The notes under the pieces are model-generated. The model did no database searches, was not told the origin of the DNA, and worked only from the letters and a program-made list of their open reading frames with translations. DNA of 64,000 bases from the NCBI RefSeq assembly GCF_963678635.1, contig NW_026970977.1:22173-86172 (forward strand), in the 5' to 3' direction. The position numbers were made by a program, and so were the translations under genes. The DNA is from Symsagittifera roscoffensis (taxonomy: Eukaryota; Xenacoelomorpha; Acoela; Convolutidae). This document shows, one piece after another, positions 57,037-64,000 of this stretch (positions within the stretch are counted from its first letter, which is position 1; each line of letters opens with the position of its first letter).

Positions 57037-57467
57037 GCCAGTGGCTCAAAAGGAAAATTCTAGAGTCTTGAGTCTTGAGAGGGGGGGGGGGGGGGGCTCG
57101 AGGGTGAACTCGGATGAAATTTGGGTTCATGAAAAAGAAATTTTAACAAATAAGACATGTTATTAATATGCTAGATCTATTATATAAATCAAAATGCTGC
57201 ATGACAATTTCCTGATTGAATAGGACAAAAGAAATTTTAAAATCACCAGCTTGAAAAGCAGGAATTCATAAGGTGCAGGTGTGTGCAGATTTTGATTGCT
57301 GTTTAGCGATAGTGTGAAAATTTTATATGGTCGTGAATTTTGGAAGGTAGATAAACTTGAGTCTGCTGCAAACTTCTGTAAATGACCACTGGCACTGTAT
57401 CTTGAGTGACACTCGGGCTTCTGGCGATTCACTGATAACGACAGCACGCGATGAGGACATCGATCTT
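57037..57467 (+). other. 3' UTR of the diverged element
   Basis: No gene. Contains a G16 run at 57081-57096. Shorter than the 800-bp 3' UTR of copies A and B. Confidence 0.6.
57081..57096 (+). repeat. Poly(G) run of 16
   Basis: Uninterrupted G16 just after ORF-L. A quadruplex former and a likely length-variable site. Confidence 0.85.
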
Positions 57468-57481
57468 GAGTCCGGGGAGTA
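57468..57481 (+). promoter_or_regulatory. Polypurine tract of the diverged element
   Basis: GAGTCCGGGGAGTA directly before the LTR. It shares TCCGGGGAGTA with the tracts of copies A and B although the LTR behind it is strongly diverged. Confidence 0.75.
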
Positions 57482-58379
57482 TGTGCCAGTCGGTCATATC
57501 TGGAAGTTTGACCTTGAGAGACACGAAAATACGTAATTTTGGAGTGAAGTTTTAATTTTCAAAATTTCGAATGGAGCCTGTCATGCTCAGTTTTCTCGTA
57601 CCACCTGAAAACAAAAAGTGAAAAATCAGAACATCCGAATTTAAATATTGCGGGAAATTGCTCAAGAAAAACAGCGGGAAATTGCTATTCGCAATTTCCA
57701 GATATAAAATAGGACACGAGTAGAGCTGTCTTATCCCGAAATAGGAGGAGAGACGATAAATAGAAGAAAGAACGACTATTTGGAACGAACTAGAGTGAAC
57801 CTTCAATGGAAAGGTGGACAGCTTGAGTGTCCCAATGGTTCAAACAAAAATTCAAATTCTAGAGCCAGAACTTACTTCTGTTACCAAAACTGACTAGTAT
57901 CAAACTTGTTTAGTTATATTGCCTGATTCTTGAGTTGCTTACCAATTTAATTACTCCCTGTACTCGAGTACATCAACATGTGAGTTCCCAATTTAAATTT
58001 CTCGAGTGTGTTTTATGATTGTTATGTTGAGATAAGGCGAGTTTTAGGTTGATCCATCTGAAATGGATCAAAGTTTCACTGTCCAATAAAAAGTAACTTA
58101 ACGGATTGTTCCAACCCTGTTTTTAACGGCGTTCATGTATTTTGGGTATTTTGAGACCTAAGTATGGGGACGTTCTTATTTTCTAGAGTGGGGGGATATT
58201 TTGGTAGTAGCCTTCAAGCTGTTACGGGTTCTAGTCTCATGTCGCAAGCGAACCGAATTGGCTCCGACCGTTCTTGAGGTAGAAAAACACAAGAGATAGT
58301 GTCCCTGACTCTTGAGCCAATGGTTATAGGGCCTATTTTTCTTAAGCCTCATATGTGACTACAGTAGGCGACTGTTACA
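57482..58379 (+). repeat. 3' LTR of the diverged element (898 bp)
   Basis: TGTGCCAGTCGG...CGACTGTTACA, an inverted-end pair of the same design as the main family. It contains a perfect 9-bp hairpin (TTGATCCAT/ATGGATCAA, 58049-58071) shortly before AATAAA at 58085-58090. Confidence 0.85.
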
Positions 58380-58439
58380 AAATTCAATCCTGATGATGCA
58401 AAAAATATGCGAAAACGTTTGAATTAATATTTTGAATTT
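58380..58439 (+). ncRNA. Hammerhead-ribozyme-like motif
   Basis: Stem I AAATTCAA/TTGAATTT plus TC/GA, core CTGATGA (58390-58396), stem II GCA/TGC, GAA, then the palindrome AACGTT and T as the cleavage base. It fits the minimal type I hammerheads of Penelope-like elements with a very short, self-complementary stem III. It lies directly behind the LTR end. Confidence 0.5.
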
Positions 58440-58531
58440 CTTAAATTAATTTTTTAACATGATGGTTAAGAACCAAAATGTATGTGAATTATTGTAAATA
58501 ACATTTGTAAATTGATGTTGTATCGTCATTT

Positions 58532-58728
58532 ACAAAGTTTTTCAAAACTCGCTACAACGAATCAGACACATGCACTTGGCGCATTTTATGCGAATGCAAC
58601 AACTGTAGAGACCTGAAGAAACTTACTCTTATAACTGAAAACTAAACTTTGAACAATGCAATGACTGGGTTTTATGCGAACCCTTGGATTATATTCCTAA
58701 ATCCTTTGTTATTATTATTATTATTATT
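58532..58728 (+). mobile_element. 5'-truncated LINE-1 copy carrying the empty site
   Basis: Corresponds on the opposite strand to 38787-38647 joined to 6400-6341: the end of ORF2, the 3' UTR and a (TTA)n tail. At 58664-58681 the sequence is continuous where LINE-1 is interrupted by the giant LTR element. Confidence 0.92.
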
Positions 58729-58742
58729 TAGGTTAGTTTATT

Positions 58743-58790
58743 GTAAAAATCCTGACGATGCACATAGTTGCGAAAACGTTTGAAATTTAC
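58743..58790 (+). ncRNA. Hammerhead-ribozyme-like motif, left terminal repeat
   Basis: Stem I GTAAA..TC pairs with GA..TTTAC around an AA/AA loop; core CTGACGA (58752-58758); stem II GCA/TGC; GAA; AACGTT palindromic stem III; T at the cleavage position (58781). Confidence 0.55.
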
Positions 58791-59183
58791 TTTTTAGCAA
58801 AAATTTCTTCATATGCATACTGATGAGTCGTTTTTCTTGTGTGCTCCTCAACGCATGTGGCCAAATGTCGAACAATTTGTCTAACAAAGGTGGAGGTACA
58901 TCCACAGCAAAACAAATTGTAGGCTACATTGGGTTTTAGATCACCCGAACTTGACGACTTAAGGGAAGCAAAGGCAGTTTTCGATTTCCGGACAGTAAGA
59001 ACTGCCGGGAACAGAGATGACAGGTCACAGTGGTGTATCTTCTTTCTGTACCTTAGCCAGTCGACCTCAACCTTGCGTGTAGTTCATCTTTAATCTCATC
59101 CCTATTGGCCAGTAGTTCTTTGTTCAAGTTGTATTCAACTTTAAGAACAACTGAATCATTCTCGAAGAAATGTTTGCTAAAAA

Positions 59184-59231
59184 GTAAATTTCAAACGTTT
59201 TCGCAACTATGTGCATCGTCAGGATTTTTAC
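59184..59231 (-). ncRNA. Hammerhead-ribozyme-like motif, right terminal repeat
   Basis: Same sequence as 58743-58790 on the minus strand: core CTGACGA, stem II, GAA, AACGTT. Confidence 0.55.
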
Positions 59232-59236
59232 AATAA

Positions 59237-59438
59237 TTCATTCTCGCTCTAATATCTCCCAAAATTTCCTGAGTCTGTCACTTGGGTCAGTTTTGCTTCT
59301 TGTGTGTGTTTTTTCGGCTCTTTTCCAGTTCCCCCCTTCAAATTCACTTTTGAAAAGTCTATTTAACGTTGTCATAATGCAATGAAATTTAGCGTGGTGA
59401 ACAAATCGGCAATTCTGAACAGATTTGTTCTTCATATT
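59237..59438. other. Spacer between the Penelope fragment and LINE-2
   Basis: No gene. Contains CGGCTCTTTTCCAGTT followed by C6 (59315-59336), whose reverse complement recurs upstream of LINE-2 at 63359-63381. Confidence 0.4.
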
Positions 59439-59464
59439 TTGTTGTTGTTGTTGTTGTTGTTGTG
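59439..59464 (-). repeat. (CAA)n tail of LINE-2
   Basis: Eight CAA units about 50 bp after the ORF2 stop, a microsatellite tail in place of poly(A), as (TTA)n is for LINE-1. Confidence 0.8.
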
Positions 59465-59511
59465 GATTCTCAGAAATACTTCTGATGGGACTGCTCCCAG
59501 TTCGTTTCTTC

Positions 59512-62364
59512 TTAAAACGTCTTCCATACATCCCTGCAGTTTCGACAATCACAAAACAGTATCCATGTGCAAGGATTCGCCTCATTGAATTTCGCCATTT
59601 GATAGGTCCACATAAAATTCAAGAGTCTGTTTTTTAGCCCCGTAGGATTGAAGAAATCTACTGTTCCAGGTAGATGATTGGCCACCCGAGACAGCCTGAA
59701 ACAAAACTCAGCGCGAGCTTTTTCTGTGCGGACTTTTTTAAGGCTTAATGTCGGGCCGTCATTTTGTCTTGTATTTGAGGCAGACTTGTTGGTTAATAGT
59801 CGTATTTGTAAATCGTTTTCACTGTGAAAAAAGCTCGATAGGTTCAATAGATTGCATAGCTGTATGAACATAGTAAGGGGCAATGTATTCGTTCGTTTTA
59901 ACAGCGTTAGATAATCACTCTCATAACTGTTTGTTACCCATTTTAGCGCTCTTTTCTGGAATCGTTCAAGTTTTGATAAATTTGCGCGGCATATATTAAA
60001 ACACGAAGATGCAAATGTTATAAGTGGTAAAACCGCTGACTTGTAAACACCCAACTTTACTTTCTGTGAAACCCCTTTTGCCACATTTCTTTTAGCAAAA
60101 TAGAAAATCTGATTAGCTTTTTTCATTCTCGCCATTAGATGATTTGACCAGCTTAGGGTTTTATCAATATGTACCCCCAAATCTTTTATTGTTTCTACTG
60201 ATTCAAGCATATGCCCATTGATTTGAATTGAATTTGAGTTTCCTCGAAAAATCAGCTCTTTGCATTTGTCAGGAGCCAACTCCATTTTGTTTCCGTTCAC
60301 CCAATTTTCTAAAGCCGATATATCTGATTGTATTTCAAATTTAGATAGGCCCGCCGAGAAAAGTTTTAAATCGTCTGCATAAATGAAGGGAGTAGTGAAT
60401 TTTAGCACTTCTGGCAGGTCATTTATAAAAATGCAAAACAGTAACGGCCCCAGCAGAGACCCTTGAGGAACTCCACCTGTAACTAATTTAGAAGAGGATG
60501 ATACATTGTCACATTTTACCCACTGCGTTCTGTTTTCAAGATAGCTCGCTAAGACTTCCAAAAAACACCCCCCTACTCCAATATTCGCCACTTTTTTCAA
60601 CAATTCAAAATGGGGCACTTTATCGAATGCCTTGGAAAAATCGGTGTAATAAACGAGCACTTCATCGTTCCGATTTTTATCCAGCGCCTCGTAAACTCGT
60701 TGTAAAAATGCTAACAGATTAGTTACAACCGACTTCTTTTTAACAAAACCATGTTGACTTGATTTCATGTATTTTTGAAAGTGATCGTAAAGTGGTTCGT
60801 ACATGCATTTTTCGAGCACTTTAGAGATAATTGTTAATAACGAGACAGGTCTGTAGTTTTTTATTTGCCTTTTGTCGTCTTTTTTGTGTATGGGCGAAAT
60901 AGCAGCACTTTTCCAGAATTTAGGTACAGATCGTAACCTCTTGATATTTTTGAAAATTGCATTTAAAATGGAGCTCATCGGTTCAGCTAAACTTTTCAAA
61001 AAACAAGGCGGCAGGCCATCCGGGCCTTTACTTTTTGTTACATCCAGTTTAGTCAACAATTCTCGGATTTTGTTTTGAGATATGTCAAAATTTATGAGGG
61101 AAGCATTTTCGCAAGCAATGTCTGTTACTTTAAAATTCAATTTCGGAGTAAATACAGAGTGGAAAAAATTATTTAATTTTTCGACTTTTTCAGTTGACTC
61201 CTCATATTTAATACCATTTAATTCCATTTCACGCGGTAGGCTCGACTTCTGCTTTTTCAAGTTTTTGAAATGTTTGAAAATCATGTTAGTATTTCGAGAA
61301 CCTAAGATACTTTCTTGGTACTCTACTCGTTCTAGTTCCATATTTTGCATTAAACTGTTTTCAAAATTCGTTATCGTTTCCTGCAAATGGGGAGTAGGCC
61401 TTGAGTCGAATTGTTTTCGCTTTGTTTCTAGAATTTTAATCAAATTTGAAGTCTTTGGACTCACCCAAGGTGGTAATTTTTGTCTATGCATGGTTCGTTT
61501 TGGAACAAAATTTGAAATTAGATTGTTGATATATTCGTACATTTCGTCAGACATTTTATCGATATTTGTAAAACAAATAGGTGAAAAGGGATAATTCTGC
61601 ATATAATCAATCATGCCATCATAGTCCGCCGAGCAAAAACTATAAAAACTTTCTTTGACTGGTTTTTCGTCTTGAACATCTATTTCAATTTTCAGCGATA
61701 TAGGTCTGTGATCTGTTATATCATAGCTTTTTTCAAAATTCGTGCAAATTTCAGCGAAACCCTCCAACCCCCTCATTAGAGCGACATCTAATATATTTGA
61801 ACCACAAGTTGGAAATTCAATTATTTGATTCATTTCTGCTTCGTCTACTAATTCCAAAATTTCATTTTCATATATACTCGTGCTTTGGTTAATTCTCCAA
61901 TCCGTTTGAGGGAAATTTATGTCGCCACATAAAAGAACATGATGATTTTTAATGGAGACAATCGAATCAAAAATCTTTTTGAAATCTTCAAAATTATATC
62001 TGTATTTGCTATCTTCTGGGGGATTATATACGCAAAAAATCACGAAATTGAAATTGTTCACTTCTATTTGAACCGCTAATGCACATTCTGGTAGATCTAG
62101 ATTTAGTTGATATGAATTAAAACAATCTCTTACTGCGATAAGAATACCACCGTGATTCGACGTGTTACCTGTTAATTTGCGGTCCGCTCTATAAATAGAA
62201 TATTCAAGTAGCATGAGTTCAGTGTCTTCAATTTGATCATTTAGCCAGGTTTCAGTCACTAAAAGTACAGATGCTGCACAATGAGATACAGCTGAAACAA
62301 ATTTACTTCTTCTTTCAAATTTCAATAAACTCCTGGCATTCAACAGTACACAGTTTAGGTACAT
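59512..62364 (-). CDS. LINE-2 ORF2: AP endonuclease-reverse transcriptase, 950 aa
   Basis: Open over 950 codons. APE-type endonuclease at residues about 1-230: N-A-R-S start, T-E-T-W (about 37-40), C-G-D-I-N-F (about 147-152), I-T-D-H-R-P (about 220). A linker follows, then RT at about 480-720: Y-R-P-V-S-L-L-T, D-F-S-K-A-F-D-K-V, G-V-P-Q-G-S-L-L-G-P and F-I-Y-A-D-D-L at 60368-60388, all catalytic Asp residues present. The C terminus has C-T-W-I-L-F-C-D-C-R-N-C-R-D, a Cys motif also in LINE-1. It nicks target DNA and primes cDNA synthesis on the LINE RNA. The start ATG lies 3 nt behind the ORF1 stop in the same frame (UGA CUA AUG). Likely active or very recent. Confidence 0.93.
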   Translation of the reverse strand: MYLNCVLLNARSLLKFERRSKFVSAVSHCAASVLLVTETWLNDQIEDTELMLLEYSIYRADRKLTGNTSNHGGILIAVRDCFNSYQLNLDLPECALAVQIEVNNFNFVIFCVYNPPEDSKYRYNFEDFKKIFDSIVSIKNHHVLLCGDINFPQTDWRINQSTSIYENEILELVDEAEMNQIIEFPTCGSNILDVALMRGLEGFAEICTNFEKSYDITDHRPISLKIEIDVQDEKPVKESFYSFCSADYDGMIDYMQNYPFSPICFTNIDKMSDEMYEYINNLISNFVPKRTMHRQKLPPWVSPKTSNLIKILETKRKQFDSRPTPHLQETITNFENSLMQNMELERVEYQESILGSRNTNMIFKHFKNLKKQKSSLPREMELNGIKYEESTEKVEKLNNFFHSVFTPKLNFKVTDIACENASLINFDISQNKIRELLTKLDVTKSKGPDGLPPCFLKSLAEPMSSILNAIFKNIKRLRSVPKFWKSAAISPIHKKDDKRQIKNYRPVSLLTIISKVLEKCMYEPLYDHFQKYMKSSQHGFVKKKSVVTNLLAFLQRVYEALDKNRNDEVLVYYTDFSKAFDKVPHFELLKKVANIGVGGCFLEVLASYLENRTQWVKCDNVSSSSKLVTGGVPQGSLLGPLLFCIFINDLPEVLKFTTPFIYADDLKLFSAGLSKFEIQSDISALENWVNGNKMELAPDKCKELIFRGNSNSIQINGHMLESVETIKDLGVHIDKTLSWSNHLMARMKKANQIFYFAKRNVAKGVSQKVKLGVYKSAVLPLITFASSCFNICRANLSKLERFQKRALKWVTNSYESDYLTLLKRTNTLPLTMFIQLCNLLNLSSFFHSENDLQIRLLTNKSASNTRQNDGPTLSLKKVRTEKARAEFCFRLSRVANHLPGTVDFFNPTGLKNRLLNFMWTYQMAKFNEANPCTWILFCDCRNCRDVWKTF

Positions 62365-62367
62365 TAG

Positions 62368-63267
62368 TCATTCAGTGGCTTTTTTAGCATCAATGTTTAC
62401 CAAAACATTGTCTTTAAATAATTGGAAATTACGAATTTTCAAGCTGCTGGGTGGTACGTTTGCATTTATCAATTCACGTCGTTTTTGAAGGCATAAATTT
62501 TCTTTCTTTGAATCCTCATAGCTTAGGGCAGGCAATATAAAAAACCCCATATTTTTCAGGTCATCCCACATTTCAGCACTTTTGGCTAAAATCAATTTTG
62601 CATGCCATTCACTAGATAGTGTAACCATAGTAACTCTTGGTTTAGAACGACTTTCTGAAAATTTTCCAAGTCGATGTACATTTTCCACGTTTGCATTCAC
62701 TCGCAGTTTTTCAAATATTTCTTTTATTTTTTCGTTTGCGTGAAAAACATTTTCATTTTTTGAAAACTCTTTGTTTTCAGGAATTCCCTGAATTCTTAGA
62801 CATTTCGACACATTGTGAAAGTTATTTGACTTCTTATCATCTGCTTTTTCATTCTGTTTCATGCTATTTTTCTTGATTAAGGCTTCTGCCTTCTCGGTGC
62901 TTTTTTCGGTAAGCGCATTCATTTTTGAATTGAAAATTTGTTCTATCGTGTTTTCGATTACAGGCTTTAGGGTATTGACGACCGGAATAAATTTGCTCTC
63001 AATAATATCAGTAGTGAACTTATCTTTAAGTTGCTGAATTGTAGCATCTTGAACAAAGTCGTCCCTCTTGTTGTTTGCTACACAGTCGTTGCAGAGAAGC
63101 ATGGCCCTCGTTCCCAGTTCCCTGATTCCATTGACTGCCACAGGTGTCAAACCAGTGCATGTAGTATCAAGATGCATCCTTGCGTCACATCCCACACAGT
63201 GGTACATTTCAGCAGAAGACATCATTGGTTTACGGCATGATTTGCAGCTATGACGTTGATTTGACAT
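62368..63267 (-). CDS. LINE-2 ORF1 protein, 299 aa (PHD-like finger, RNA-binding)
   Basis: N-terminal C-K-S-C...C-V-G-C...H...C...C-N-D-C finger (residues about 8-65), a Lys/Asn/Glu-rich probable coiled region (about 80-150), then L-R-I-Q-G-I-P-E, V-H-R-L-G-K-F and a mixed alpha/beta domain as in LINE ORF1 RNA chaperones. It corresponds domain for domain to LINE-1 ORF1. ATG at 63267. It ends in UGA directly followed by CUA and the ORF2 AUG, a context known for readthrough in animals and also fit for reinitiation. Confidence 0.85.
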   Translation of the reverse strand: MSNQRHSCKSCRKPMMSSAEMYHCVGCDARMHLDTTCTGLTPVAVNGIRELGTRAMLLCNDCVANNKRDDFVQDATIQQLKDKFTTDIIESKFIPVVNTLKPVIENTIEQIFNSKMNALTEKSTEKAEALIKKNSMKQNEKADDKKSNNFHNVSKCLRIQGIPENKEFSKNENVFHANEKIKEIFEKLRVNANVENVHRLGKFSESRSKPRVTMVTLSSEWHAKLILAKSAEMWDDLKNMGFFILPALSYEDSKKENLCLQKRRELINANVPPSSLKIRNFQLFKDNVLVNIDAKKATE

Positions 63268-64000
63268 TTTTATATGAAACTATTTATTACAGCGTAACAT
63301 CACGAATTTAGCCGTAATAACACGTAAAACAAACATAAAACTCGGTATTTTTAAAGGGGGGGGGAAACTGGAAAAGAGCCGTTTTTTCATGACAAAAAAC
63401 CCAATTCCCTATCAAAAGGCGCCGCCACTAATCCGTTGCTTTGTGATAATTCCTATTTTTTTCAATTCCAATATCTCTCAGAGACTGAAGTACTTTTTTG
63501 TGTATGACTTTGCAGCCGCTTGAATTTCAAAGAAATTTTCACCAGGCACGCCATGTATCTTCAGTTACGACAAAAAACCTGATTATTTTTGTTTTTTTTT
63601 TGCAAGTAAAATCAGGTACCACAAATAATCATCGGAATGAGTCGAGCGATCTTTCTTAATAAAGCCCTTTCAGTCGTTATTTGAAAATTCTGAAAACTTT
63701 TTAACAGATTCCAGAAAAACCAGTTTGAAGTTTTTGATTTGTGGTCTAATTTCGAGCTAATAAGGTGACCGTGTAGGCTTACAATGGCTTATTTAAGCTT
63801 AAGTTAAGCCGTCAAAAAACGGAGTTTTACCCAAGCAAAGGTAGTTGTTTAGCGCAATTTGGGGAATCAAAAACTTGAAAATGCATAAAAATTTTGCAGA
63901 AAAAATTTTTTGAATGTTTTTTCGTTTTTCAAAGGTGTCTGATTTAAAATTGTCGGCTTCAAAAACACTTGGTTTTGTGGAATTGTAACTCAATTTTCCT
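63268..64000. other. Upstream flank of LINE-2
   Basis: A/T-rich. Contains G9 at 63356-63364 followed by AAACTGGAAAAGAGCCG, the inverted partner of 59315-59336. No gene recognised; the LINE-2 5' UTR and promoter should lie in its left part. Confidence 0.4.

Larger units (their letters stand above)
58741..59236 (-). mobile_element. Penelope-like element fragment between inverted hammerhead repeats
   Basis: About 60-bp inverted terminal sequences (58741-58800 and 59172-59236) flank about 370 bp. Inside, the minus strand (about 58960-58800) encodes S-G-D-L-K-P-N-V-A-Y-N-L-F-C-C-G-C-T-S-T-F-V followed by R-H-L-A-T-C-V-E-E-H, the pattern of the GIY-YIG endonuclease of Penelope-like elements. No RT remains. 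TA at both outer edges could be a duplication. Confidence 0.6.
59439..63267 (-). mobile_element. LINE-2, nearly intact non-LTR retrotransposon
   Basis: ORF1 (63267-62368) and ORF2 (62364-59512) are both open on the minus strand. A short 3' UTR ends in a CAA microsatellite tail (59464-59439). The 5' boundary is uncertain; it may lie in 63268-63400. Same superfamily as LINE-1 (PHD-finger ORF1, EN-RT ORF2, C-terminal C-x-C-x2-C-R-D). Confidence 0.9.

Noticed and set aside
59238-59585. Minus-strand 115-codon frame with a poly-Gln stretch
   Set aside because: The Gln run is the CAA tail of LINE-2 read in frame; no independent evidence of a gene.
1-64000. Bacterial or viral origin of the contig
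   Set aside because: LINEs with microsatellite tails, a spliceosomal intron, a Polinton polymerase and LTR elements nested in each other indicate an animal nuclear genome.

Overview
The window is repeat-rich DNA from an invertebrate animal nuclear genome. It has intron-bearing and poly(A)-type signals, PHD-finger LINEs, LTR elements, a Polinton/Maverick polymerase and a Penelope-like fragment. I see no host gene, tRNA, rRNA or CRISPR array. The phylum cannot be fixed from the sequence alone.

Layout. (1) 1-5851: the 3' part of an LTR retrotransposon (copy A), whose 5' part lies outside the window. It holds the end of a macrodomain, a long post-pol reading frame (called ORF-L here), a 3' UTR, a polypurine tract and a 918-bp LTR. 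(2) 6401-38646: one giant LTR retrotransposon of 32.2 kb (copy B). It has a 924-bp 5' LTR, a candidate PBS, a 2.9-kb hairpin-rich leader, broken gag-protease, RNase H, integrase and macrodomain genes, ORF-L, a PPT and a 925-bp 3' LTR. Inside it a 10.05-kb segment (integrase to mid ORF-L) is tandemly duplicated at 14631-24680 and 24681-34743. Without the duplication the element would be about 22 kb. The reverse transcriptase is deleted. (3) Copy B sits inside the 3' end of a minus-strand LINE (LINE-1): the body is at 38647-43125 and the 60-bp tail is at 6341-6400, 32 kb away. A truncated sister LINE at 58532-58728 on the other strand keeps the unoccupied site and fixes the insertion boundaries. 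(4) 43751-48165: a minus-strand, decayed Polinton-type DNA polymerase B gene with a recognisable intron. (5) 48472-54517: a 0.9-kb repeat present twice, a GA/TC inverted microsatellite, a decayed reverse-transcriptase element and a relic of a related LTR. (6) 54518-58379: the 3' part of a diverged relative of the giant element, with a long open ORF-L homologue, PPT and LTR. (7) 58380-59236: hammerhead-ribozyme-like motifs, the LINE fragment and a Penelope-like GIY-YIG fragment. (8) 59439-63267: a nearly intact two-ORF LINE (LINE-2) on the minus strand.

How the genes fit together. The giant element follows the Ty3/gypsy order gag - protease - (RT lost) - RNase H - integrase, with two additions. 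Pol ends in a TARG1-like macrodomain whose ligand loops are altered. Behind it, in the place an env gene would take and behind a conserved splice-acceptor-like sequence, lies ORF-L. Its ancestral form would be roughly 2,800-2,950 codons, with a coiled coil, an SGNH-hydrolase-like domain in copy A, a second GxND-containing region and a C-terminal module of unknown fold. The relative at 54.5-57.0 kb keeps part of this module open, so ORF-L was a real protein. I found no function for most of it. All copies of the LTR family here are damaged; LINE-2 is the only near-intact element.
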